NCBI GenBank assembly: GCA_031280115.1
Contig: JAITHF010000141.1
Location: forward strand, 1 to 5,799
Length of the DNA: 5,799 nt
Reading direction: 5' to 3'
Origin: Spirochaetaceae bacterium
GTDB taxonomy: Bacteria; Spirochaetota; Spirochaetia; Treponematales; Breznakiellaceae
Shown in pieces: positions 1 to 4,548 of the stretch; the first letter of the stretch is position 1, and each line of letters opens with the position of its first letter. The position numbers were made by a program, and so were the translations under genes. The notes beneath the pieces are model-generated. The model made no database searches, was not told the DNA's origin, and saw nothing but the letters and a program-made list of their open reading frames with translations.

Positions 1-561
1 ATCGAAGACTCAGGCCATTTCCTCGCAGGGTACGCCGGTATTTTGAAGGCGTCAGGCCCTGGCGGGGCCTTTGACTGGGGCGGCGCCGATGCGGTTGCGG
101 CGTTCCGGGGAAATGCCGGAAATTACGCCGCGTCCCCGACCGCCCACCCTGCGGGCTGGATAGAGGTAAATCAGGACCTCGTCAAAGACCCCGGGTCGGT
201 AGCGTCCGGCTTTGGCGTGAACGGCGGCCCCGCGCACCCGGGAAACGGGGAAGCTGCGCTGGCTATCGCTTCTATCAGGAACAGCAACGTCATGGTAGGG
301 CAGCTTGGAACCTTTGACGATTACTTCGCCGACGCGGTGGGGCGCATGGGAATTCTGGGGGAACAGAGCAATCGGGCGCTGGAAACCCAGAATCTGGTGA
401 TGAAACAGCTCAAAGATATGCGCCACTCTGTGTCCGGCGTTAATATTGATGAAGAGCTGGCCAATATGATAAAGTATCAGCACGGGTACGCTGCTGCGGC
501 GCGGTTTATTACCACCATGAACGCTATGTTCGACACGATTATTAACCGGATGGGCGTGTAA
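1..561 (+). CDS. flgK: Flagellar hook-associated protein FlgK (HAP1), C-terminal part; 5' end outside window
   Basis: FlgK is the first of the two junction proteins between the flagellar hook and filament; it is exported through the flagellar type III system and acts outside the cytoplasmic membrane (periplasmic in spirochaetes). The frame is open from base 1, giving the last 186 residues before TAA at 559-561. The final 40 residues are diagnostic: a VNIDEELANMIKYQHGY segment followed by an amphipathic helix ending in TIINRMGV matches the C-terminal D0 helix of FlgK, which begins with (V)N(L/I)DEE(L/M)(A/T)N in the family and forms the coiled-coil core. The preceding region, with helical residues around GEQSNRALETQNLVMKQLKD, fits the D1 C-terminal helix. 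The segment encoded before about base 300 is Gly/Ala/Pro-rich and probably belongs to the variable surface domain. flgL follows after 75 bases, the usual order. Identification is firm; the N-terminal half cannot be judged. Confidence 0.93.
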   Translation: MEDSGHFLAGYAGILKASGPGGAFDWGGADAVAAFRGNAGNYAASPTAHPAGWIEVNQDLVKDPGSVASGFGVNGGPAHPGNGEAALAIASIRNSNVMVGQLGTFDDYFADAVGRMGILGEQSNRALETQNLVMKQLKDMRHSVSGVNIDEELANMIKYQHGYAAAARFITTMNAMFDTIINRMGV

Positions 562-570
562 CAACAGGCG

Positions 571-635
571 CCTCCTCCCCGCATCCAGCAAAAGAAAGGG
601 GAGAAGGGGAGAAAAGGGAGAAAGGGGAGAAAAAA
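571..635 (+). promoter_or_regulatory. flgL leader: four tandem purine repeats carrying Shine-Dalgarno motifs, with an upstream anti-SD tract
   Basis: Bases 590-635 contain only A and G. They consist of four degenerate units of the form A(2-4)G(3-4)AG, each a possible ribosome-binding site. The last, GGGGAG at 624-629, lies 7 bases before the flgL ATG and is the likely functional site. The pyrimidine run CCTCCTCCCC at 571-580 is complementary to these units: CTCCCC (575-580) pairs perfectly with GGGGAG at 624-629 or with an earlier copy. A hairpin that hides or releases the true site, with the other copies as decoys, is possible. That regulatory role is inference. Confidence 0.5.
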
Positions 636-636
636 T

Positions 637-1884
637 ATGCAGAGAATATCGACGAATATGCCGCATAATGACGTGCAATTTTATTTGCGGCGCCAGGAAG
701 AGCGGCTTTCAAATATACAGGAGAAAATCGCCAAACAGACCAAGATACATGAACTGCGGGACGACCCCCTCGCGGCGTCCCACGCGGTACGGTACGAGTC
801 CTACCTTGCGCGGCTTGAGCGGTTTGAGAAAAACACCCTCTATGCCAAAGACCACTTTAATTATACCGACGTGTACCTGAGGCAGTCCAACGACGTGTTG
901 CAGCGGGTTCGGGAGATCGCGGTGCAGGGCGCCAACGGCCTTTACAGTCCTGATGACATGAAATATATGGCTGTTGAGGTGAATGAACTGCTTAAAGAAC
1001 TGACAGCCCTTTCCAACGCCCTGGGGCCTGACGGCAGACAGCTTTTCGGCGGGGACAAAGCCTTTAGCGAGCCGTTCCGCATTGTGGAAGGCATGGTTGA
1101 CGGCGGCGGGGAGTCGATGGTGGTCCGGGTGGAATACCGGGGCGCCGGCGCCACCCGGCAGGCGGAGGTTGGCGACGGGGTGTATACAACCTTGGACATA
1201 AGCGGCGGCGAGGCGTTCTGGGCGGAGCGTATGCAGTTGTTTTCCAGTTTCGACGCTTCGGATTACCGCGTAACCGAACCGGCTTCTTTCTATGTGGACG
1301 GCGTCGAGATTACCGCGGCCCCCGGGGACAGCGTTCAGGCGCTGGCCGCGAAAATTAACGAGTCAGGCGCGCCGGTAAAAGCCTTTATCGACCCTGTTTC
1401 CCACGGGTTAGCCCTTGAAGGAACCAATCCCCACTTTATCCGCCTCAAGGACGGGGAAGATTCCCATGTGCTGCAAGATTTGGGGGTTATTGTGGCCAAC
1501 GCGGATCAGGGGGCGCCTAACTGGAACAGCGCCGCCAGAGTCGCGGGGGGATCGGCGTTTGACATGGTGATACGCCTGCGGGACAGCCTCTTCCAAGGAG
1601 ACTATGAGTTTATCGGCACCCAGGGGCTTGGCGGCATCGACTTGGCGCTCACCAATATACAAAGCCGTATCGCTGACATAGGCAGCAGGCAGGAGCGGGC
1701 GGAGATGACCTGGGGCCGGCTTAACGAGGAGATCCCCAATGTAAGCGCCGCGTTAAGCAGAGAGGCTTCGCTCAACTTCGCCACCGCCGCAACCGATCTC
1801 AGCATGATGGAGTTTGCCCATAAAGCGACCTTGCAGACTGCCTCAAAGATTCTGCCCCAGACCTTGCTTGATTTCCTGCGCTAG
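637..1884 (+). CDS. flgL: Flagellar hook-associated protein FlgL (HAP3)
   Basis: FlgL is the second hook-filament junction protein; it sits between FlgK and flagellin and is related to flagellin itself. The 415-residue product has the flagellin-like layout. The helical N-terminal domain (about residues 1-140) begins MQRISTNMPHNDVQFYLRRQ and contains the family segment with DDPLAA near residue 45. A long variable middle domain follows (about 145-335). The helical C-terminal domain from about residue 345 (ADIGSRQERAEMTW, then SREASLNFATAATDLS) resembles the flagellin C-terminal helix. Enteric and Bacillus FlgL proteins are near 300 residues, so the extra length lies in the middle domain; to my recollection treponemal homologues are similarly long. 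The ATG at 637 is preferred because GGGGAG lies 7 bases upstream; the next in-frame ATG (658) would remove conserved N-terminal residues and has no ribosome site. It lies between flgK and fliW on the same strand and is probably co-transcribed. Confidence 0.94.
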   Translation: MQRISTNMPHNDVQFYLRRQEERLSNIQEKIAKQTKIHELRDDPLAASHAVRYESYLARLERFEKNTLYAKDHFNYTDVYLRQSNDVLQRVREIAVQGANGLYSPDDMKYMAVEVNELLKELTALSNALGPDGRQLFGGDKAFSEPFRIVEGMVDGGGESMVVRVEYRGAGATRQAEVGDGVYTTLDISGGEAFWAERMQLFSSFDASDYRVTEPASFYVDGVEITAAPGDSVQALAAKINESGAPVKAFIDPVSHGLALEGTNPHFIRLKDGEDSHVLQDLGVIVANADQGAPNWNSAARVAGGSAFDMVIRLRDSLFQGDYEFIGTQGLGGIDLALTNIQSRIADIGSRQERAEMTWGRLNEEIPNVSAALSREASLNFATAATDLSMMEFAHKATLQTASKILPQTLLDFLR

Positions 1885-1911
1885 GGCCGCGCACGGTAAA
1901 AGGAGCGGCAG

Positions 1912-2364
1912 GTGCAGGTTGCGACTAAGGCATACGGGTATATCGAGGTGGATGAACGCCAAAAAATCACCTTTTCACAGGGGCTTTTCGGCTTTGAAAC
2001 GTGCAAAGACTACGTGCTTCTTGACGCGGAACAGCAGCCTTTCTACTGGCTCCAATCAATAGACAGCAAGGACGCGGCCTTTGTGCTTATCAACCCCTTC
2101 CAGTTCAGGCCGGATTACGAGGTTGACATCGACAACGAAGAGCTGGCGGAAATAGGCGTTTCCAACCCTGAAAAGGTGCTTATCTTTGCTATTGTCACTA
2201 TCCCTTCTGACGGCGGCCCTATGACCGCCAATCTCCAGGGCCCCCTTGTTATCAACCGGGATACCCGCTGCGGCAGGCAGGTGGTCTTGACTAACCCCTG
2301 CTGGAAAATCAAACATGACGTACTCGCGGAGCTTGCGGCGGCAGGGAGGGGCGGCCCATGCTGA
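1912..2364 (+). CDS. fliW: Flagellar assembly factor FliW
   Basis: FliW is a small cytoplasmic protein that binds newly made flagellin and also antagonises CsrA. When flagellin is exported, FliW is freed and binds CsrA, relieving repression of flagellin translation (the partner-switch worked out in Bacillus subtilis). The 150-residue product has the expected length and motifs: ITFSQGLFGFE near residues 19-29, FYWLQSID near 44-51, INPFQFRPDYEVDI near 60-73, and TANLQGPLVINRDTRCGRQ near 105-123, all typical of the family. The start is a GTG at 1912 with AGGAG at 1901-1905, 6 bases upstream; no better ATG exists upstream. The gap after flgL is 27 bases and the gene overlaps csrA by 7 bases, so the two are almost certainly one transcript and probably translationally coupled. 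Confidence 0.95.
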   Translation: MQVATKAYGYIEVDERQKITFSQGLFGFETCKDYVLLDAEQQPFYWLQSIDSKDAAFVLINPFQFRPDYEVDIDNEELAEIGVSNPEKVLIFAIVTIPSDGGPMTANLQGPLVINRDTRCGRQVVLTNPCWKIKHDVLAELAAAGRGGPC

Positions 2365-2591
2365 TTCTGTCGAGAAAGGTCAACGAAAAAATTATGATAG
2401 GGGAGGATATTTCTATATCCATCATCGAGATTCAAGGGGACCACATCCGTTTGGGCGTAGATGCCCCCAAAACCGTAAAAGTATTCAGACAGGAAGTCTT
2501 TGACGCCATTAAAGCCCAGAACAAAGCCGCCTCCCAGTCCCCGCCGGTGTTTCCTGACCTTAATCTCAGGGTTACGCGGGAACCGCTTTGA
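2358..2591 (+). CDS. csrA: Carbon storage / flagellin translation regulator CsrA
   Basis: CsrA is a dimeric RNA-binding protein that recognises GGA in hairpin loops, often over ribosome-binding sites, and changes translation or stability of the mRNA. The 77-residue product starts MLILSRKVNEKIMIGEDI and continues HIRLGVDAPKTVKVFRQEVF. The residues known to contact RNA in the family are present: L4, R6 and R44, with V42 beside it. After the five-strand core (to about residue 48) there is a helix and a 25-residue tail, giving a long form like the 74-residue B. subtilis protein rather than the 61-residue E. coli one. N55 is present at the position that, as I recall, matters for FliW binding in B. 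subtilis. The ATG is inside the end of fliW (ATGCTGA overlap), with AGGGAGGGG at 2343-2351 as ribosome site. No clear terminator follows. Confidence 0.96.
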   Translation: MLILSRKVNEKIMIGEDISISIIEIQGDHIRLGVDAPKTVKVFRQEVFDAIKAQNKAASQSPPVFPDLNLRVTREPL

Positions 2592-2622
2592 GAAGGCCCT
2601 TGCCGGCCCCTTCCTGTTCCCC

Positions 2623-2651
2623 CTGACAAAGGCCGCGCTATCGAGTATAGT
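2623..2651 (+). promoter_or_regulatory. Sigma-70-type promoter for the DUF2156 gene
   Basis: CTGACA at 2623-2628 (one mismatch to TTGACA) is followed by exactly 17 bases and then TATAGT at 2646-2651 (one mismatch to TATAAT). With normal spacing the transcript would begin at or very near base 2658, the A of the ATG of the next gene. No Shine-Dalgarno sequence lies before that ATG, which agrees with a leaderless message. The promoter separates this gene from the flagellar operon. Confidence 0.65.
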
Positions 2652-2657
2652 AACGCT

Positions 2658-3536
2658 ATGCTTATACCCTGTTATCCAGATTTTGCGCCCATAGCATTTG
2701 ACTTAAAACCGGCCCTCCAGCCCCTGCTTTTTAAGCTCCCTGACGGCATTTCAGAATACACCTTCTCCAATCTGTATCTGTTTAGAAACCGCTACGAGTA
2801 CCGCCTCTCCCTAAGCCCCGGGGGCGCCCTGATTATTTCAGGCGCCCGGGACGGGAAGCGCTTCTTTATGACCCCTTGCGCGGTTCCTGAAAAAGAGGTG
2901 CTGATCCCGCTTTTCGAGGCCCACCACTACTGGAAAGGCATACCGGACTCGCTTTTTACGGCGCATAAAGACGAACTTGCCCGATGGGGCGTTGCGCTCG
3001 CTGAGGACCGGGATAATTTCGATTACCTGTACCTGCGGACGGACCTTGCGGACCTGCCGGGGAAGAAGTTCCACAAGAAGCGCAATTTAGTGAGCGCGTT
3101 TCTTAATGCCTATACCTATGAAATCCGCCCCCTTGGGCCGGACAACATCCATCACGCCCTGCGGGTGCTGGAGCGCTGGCGGCATGATAAAGCGGAGGAC
3201 GGTGATTATAACGCGGCACGGGAGGCTCTTGAACAGTTTGGGTCTCTTGATATGCGCGGCGCCCTGTATTATGTGAACGGGCGGCCCGGGGCATGGTGTT
3301 TGGGGGAAACTCTTGCACAGGGGCGGATATTCGCGGTGCATTTTGAGAAAGGCATTGACGAGTGCAAGGGGATTTATCAGTTTATGAACCAGACCTTTGC
3401 CGCGTCCCTGCCTGAACAGATAACCCACATCAACCGGGAACAGGATTTAGGGGATGAGGGGCTTCGCCAGGCAAAGATGACCTACCGCCCCTCAGGATTT
3501 GTCAAAAAATACCTAGGCAGCCTCCGGCTGTTTTAA
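2658..3536 (+). CDS. DUF2156 family protein (phosphatidylglycerol lysyltransferase C-terminal-like, GNAT fold)
   Basis: The 292-residue product resembles the DUF2156 / LPG_synthase_C family, whose members have a double GNAT fold. Supporting segments are SEYTFSNLYLFRNRYEYRLS near residues 33-52, YLYLRTDLADLPGKKFHKKRN near 115-135, and above all HINREQDLGDEGLRQAK from residue 257 (N259, D263, G265, E267, G268, L269, K273) followed by YRPSGFVKKY. In MprF this domain moves an aminoacyl group from tRNA to a phospholipid; here there is no membrane segment, so the acceptor is unknown and the protein is probably cytosolic. The ATG at 2658 is the only start codon after the in-frame TGA at 2589-2591, and it has no ribosome-binding site, fitting the promoter that places the start point on it. 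The last six codons (GSLRLF and stop) lie inside a repeat element, so the natural C-terminus may have been replaced. Confidence 0.82.
   Translation: MLIPCYPDFAPIAFDLKPALQPLLFKLPDGISEYTFSNLYLFRNRYEYRLSLSPGGALIISGARDGKRFFMTPCAVPEKEVLIPLFEAHHYWKGIPDSLFTAHKDELARWGVALAEDRDNFDYLYLRTDLADLPGKKFHKKRNLVSAFLNAYTYEIRPLGPDNIHHALRVLERWRHDKAEDGDYNAAREALEQFGSLDMRGALYYVNGRPGAWCLGETLAQGRIFAVHFEKGIDECKGIYQFMNQTFAASLPEQITHINREQDLGDEGLRQAKMTYRPSGFVKKYLGSLRLF
3516..3534 (+). terminator. Short hairpin with T tail at the end of the DUF2156 gene
   Basis: CAGCC (3518-3522), loop TCC, GGCTG (3526-3530) and then TTTT form a minimal intrinsic terminator that overlaps the last codons and the stop. The stem is only five base pairs, so termination may be partial. 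The same 13-base palindrome recurs at 3653-3665, 4264-4276 and 4389-4401, so it is part of a repeat as well as a possible terminator. Confidence 0.45.
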
Positions 3537-3679
3537 GTGCTTTCTGCGGCGAAAGGGTCTGCACGTTTAGCCACAACCCAGAAGCGGCGCCTCAGCGGAA
3601 TTCGACAACGCACGGGCGCAGCGCAGGAAGCCGTTGGTTGGGGGTTTGGGGGCAGCCTCCGGCTGTTTCAGCAGCCGTA

Positions 3680-3701
3680 GTTTGCGCTATGAGCCGCAAA
3701 C
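3680..3701 (+). other. Hairpin inside repeat copy 1
   Basis: GTTTGCG (3680-3686) and CGCAAAC (3695-3701) form a perfect seven-pair stem with the eight-base loop CTATGAGC. At the matching place in the right arm, GTTTCGC and GCGAAC (4227-4249) also pair, with one bulge. A T-A pair in one copy is a C-G pair in the other, so pairing has been kept while the bases changed. Confidence 0.6.
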
Positions 3702-3715
3702 CATGAAGCGCCGAT

Positions 3716-3753
3716 AAAAAAGCTCCCAAATTTTCTTCAAAGAGGCGTGGAGC
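3716..3753 (-). terminator. Intrinsic terminator on the minus strand
   Basis: Read on the minus strand, GCTCC (3753-3749) pairs with GGAGC (3726-3722) and is followed directly by six T (3721-3716). The loop is long (22 bases) but holds a small inner TCTT/AAGA stem. The T run and its surroundings are strongly conserved in the right arm at 4206-4231, where they lie on the plus strand, so both arms would terminate transcripts leaving the centre. Confidence 0.5.
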
Positions 3754-3764
3754 GCCGGTAATTC

Positions 3765-3794
3765 ATTATAAAATAACGATTTGTGCGGAATCAG
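3765..3794 (-). promoter_or_regulatory. Possible minus-strand promoter
   Basis: A perfect TATAAT lies on the minus strand at 3770-3765. The matching -35 (CTGATT, 3794-3789, 18-base spacing) is poor, with three of six matches. The predicted start is near 3758, so the only product before the terminator above would be an RNA of roughly 45 bases. The surrounding 3757-3900 is AT-rich, which raises the chance of a false match. Confidence 0.3.
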
Positions 3795-3868
3795 GACGGT
3801 TTTTGCCGGTTCCAACAAAGGTTCGGTTGGTTCCAAAAAAAACTGTTTTGACTACAACAGAAATGTTT

Positions 3869-3899
3869 TTGAGAGGTAAAAAAGTGATTTTTATATGAT
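3869..3899 (+). promoter_or_regulatory. Possible plus-strand promoter in the AT-rich centre
   Basis: TTGAGA (3869-3874) and TATATG (3892-3897) are separated by 17 bases; the overlapping TATGAT (3894-3899) is a closer -10 but at 19 bases. Transcription would start near 3904 and run into repeat copy 3. No open reading frame with a ribosome site follows, so if used it would make a non-coding RNA. Confidence 0.3.
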
Positions 3900-3924
3900 T
3901 TTGCGCCGATATTCCGACCCCGCG

Positions 3925-4078
3925 CCGCACCCTGCGAAAGCCCCGCACAAGCGCCACACTGGACGCCGAACCCGCACCCGCTCATAGCAGGTAGCCGTAA
4001 TGGGGGGCTTGGGGGACTGGTCCCCCCAAATCCGCTTAAAAGCGCCGAAGGCGCAAAAACCATACATCGGCAATGGTT
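3925..4078 (+). repeat. Structured repeat, copy 3 (diverged, between the arms)
   Basis: Bases 3951-3998 align without gaps to 3587-3634 of copy 1, with 33 of 48 identical by my count, ending in GCAGG(A/T)AGCCGT in both. A G-rich run follows in both. Where copy 1 has CAGCC/GGCTG, this copy has GGGGGA (4011-4016) pairing with TCCCCC (4021-4026); where copy 1 has GTTTGCG/CGCAAAC, this copy has GCGCC (4042-4046) pairing with GGCGC (4050-4054), followed in both by CGCAAA and ACCAT. The hairpins are thus in the same order with different sequences. The terminator block of the arms is not visible here. The ends are uncertain. Confidence 0.5.
4038..4054 (-). terminator. Minimal hairpin with T tail on the minus strand
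   Basis: On the minus strand GCGCC (4054-4050), loop TTC, GGCGC (4046-4042) and TTTT (4041-4038) form a compact terminator-like element. It is also the second hairpin of repeat copy 3, so its role is ambiguous. Confidence 0.4.
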
Positions 4079-4085
4079 ATGTATG
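4058..4085 (+). other. Two mutually exclusive stems
   Basis: AACCAT (4058-4063) can pair with ATGGTT (4073-4078), or CATACAT (4061-4067) can pair with ATGTATG (4079-4085). The left halves share CAT at 4061-4063, so only one stem can form. As DNA it is also an imperfect palindrome that could be a protein-binding site. Confidence 0.4.
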
Positions 4086-4181
4086 AACCCCGCGCCCATA
4101 ACAAACACCCGCGCCGCCCCGCGCAACGCGCCCCTTCATGGAAACACCCCGAAAATACACGGTAAGCGCTTCGCTTCGCTT

Positions 4182-4213
4182 GCGCTCTTAAAAGAAAAGT
4201 GGAGGGCTTTTTT
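4182..4213 (+). terminator. Terminator-like element of the right arm, plus strand
   Basis: GCGCTC (4182-4187) and GAGGGC (4202-4207) pair with one mismatch around a 14-base A-rich loop, followed by six T (4208-4213). It corresponds to the minus-strand terminator of copy 1. It would stop plus-strand transcripts from the centre or from the DUF2156 gene before ribF. Confidence 0.4.
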
Positions 4214-4403
4214 ATCAGTGCTTCATGTTTCGCGCCTCTTTGTGCGAACTTCGCGTAAGGGAACAGCCTCCGGCTGCCCTCCACACCACCCCTAAAGGCT
4301 TCCTGCGTTGAGCCGCTAACGTTATCAAAGCGCGCTGAGGCGTTACGCCATGCGAGACCTGCACCAGAAACCCGACCTGCCGTTGAAACAGCCTCCGGCT
4401 GAC
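4182..4403 (-). repeat. Structured repeat, copy 2 (right arm of the inverted pair)
   Basis: Reverse-complement partner of 3516-3743. Reading on the minus strand from 4403, it holds the palindrome CAGCCGGAGGCTG with TTTC (4401-4389), CGCCTCAGCG (4342-4333), TTTGATAACG, CGCAGGAAGCC, a G-rich run, a second palindrome (4276-4264), the hairpin at 4249-4227, and the conserved ATGAAGC/GATAAAAAAGC block (4231-4206). The first palindrome-to-CGCCTCAGCG distance is 59 bases here and 70 in copy 1; other spacings agree within one or two bases. The outer end stops about 20 bases before the -35 of ribF. No gene is seen in it. Confidence 0.72.
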
Positions 4404-4421
4404 CTTCGGCTGTGCAGGGGG

Positions 4422-4450
4422 TTGTAAGAATGATGGAGAGGTGGTATAGT
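4422..4450 (+). promoter_or_regulatory. Sigma-70-type promoter for ribF-rpsO
   Basis: TTGTAA (4422-4427, four of six) is followed by 17 bases and TATAGT (4445-4450, five of six, the same -10 hexamer as the DUF2156 promoter). The start point would be near 4457, giving a leader of about 78 bases before the ribF ATG. This placement also rules out a ribF start upstream of about 4457. Confidence 0.55.
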
Positions 4451-4461
4451 GGCCTGATACT

Positions 4462-4548
4462 ATGGCGGAATACAGGGAAAAGAACGGAAAAAAGAAAAAA
4501 AGAAAAAGAAAAGCGGGAATCGGAGCGTACAAATATGCGGGTCGCTGA
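4462..4548 (+). CDS. Possible basic leader peptide overlapping the ribF start
   Basis: An ATG at 4462, only about five bases after the predicted start point, opens a 28-codon frame ending at TGA 4546-4548. The peptide begins MAEYREKNGKKKKRKRK and is very basic because it reads a purine-only tract (4486-4513). It overlaps the ribF ATG (4535) in another frame, so ribosomes finishing it would be placed 11-13 bases past that ATG. It has no ribosome-binding site, so it could only be read as a near-leaderless frame. It may equally be a chance frame in a purine-rich leader; I have no homology for it. Confidence 0.25.
   Translation: MAEYREKNGKKKKRKRKAGIGAYKYAGR

Larger units (their letters stand above)
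3516..3743 (+). repeat. Structured repeat, copy 1 (left arm of an inverted pair)
   Basis: This stretch aligns, in order and with few gaps, to the reverse complement of 4403-4182. Shared landmarks are the palindrome CAGCCnnnGGCTG with T tail (3518), CGCCTCAGCG (3588-3597), TTyGAyAACG (3601-3610), CGCAGGAAGCC (3622-3632), a G-rich run, a second palindrome (3653-3665), a hairpin (3680-3701), and the best-conserved block at 3698-3723, where I count 22 of 26 identical bases against 4231-4206. The start overlaps the end of the DUF2156 gene. Alignment was by eye, so the ends are approximate. No coding potential is apparent. Confidence 0.72.

Noticed and set aside
52..678. Minus-strand open frame of 208 codons opposite flgK
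   Set aside because: It is antisense to clear FlgK coding sequence; the product is Arg/His/Pro-rich as expected for a shadow frame.
2592..2622. Terminator after csrA
   Set aside because: GGCC words at about 2595 and 2605 could pair, but the stem is only four pairs and no T run follows.
3808..3834. tRNA-like GGTTC motifs in the AT-rich centre
   Set aside because: The GGTTCC and GGTTCG words are not embedded in a cloverleaf: no acceptor, D or anticodon stems can be drawn around them.
3766..4126. Minus-strand open frames of 63 and 111 codons in the gap
   Set aside because: They cross the AT-rich centre and repeat copy 3, have no ribosome site, and give Cys/Gly/Arg-rich or Lys/Asn-rich peptides without recognisable domains.
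3518..4401. CRISPR-like array from the four CAGCCTCCGGCTG copies
   Set aside because: Spacing is irregular (135, 611 and 125 bases between starts), the repeat is too short, and no cas gene is present. The copies belong to the longer inverted repeat.
3516..4403. Insertion sequence with terminal inverted repeats
   Set aside because: No transposase-like frame lies between the arms and no target-site duplication is visible at the outer ends. A non-autonomous element remains possible and is treated as a finding.
4412..4534. Earlier in-frame start for ribF adding 41 residues
   Set aside because: It lies upstream of the predicted transcript start, lacks a ribosome site and would add a highly charged stretch unlike the family. 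ATG 4535 has GGAG at good spacing.
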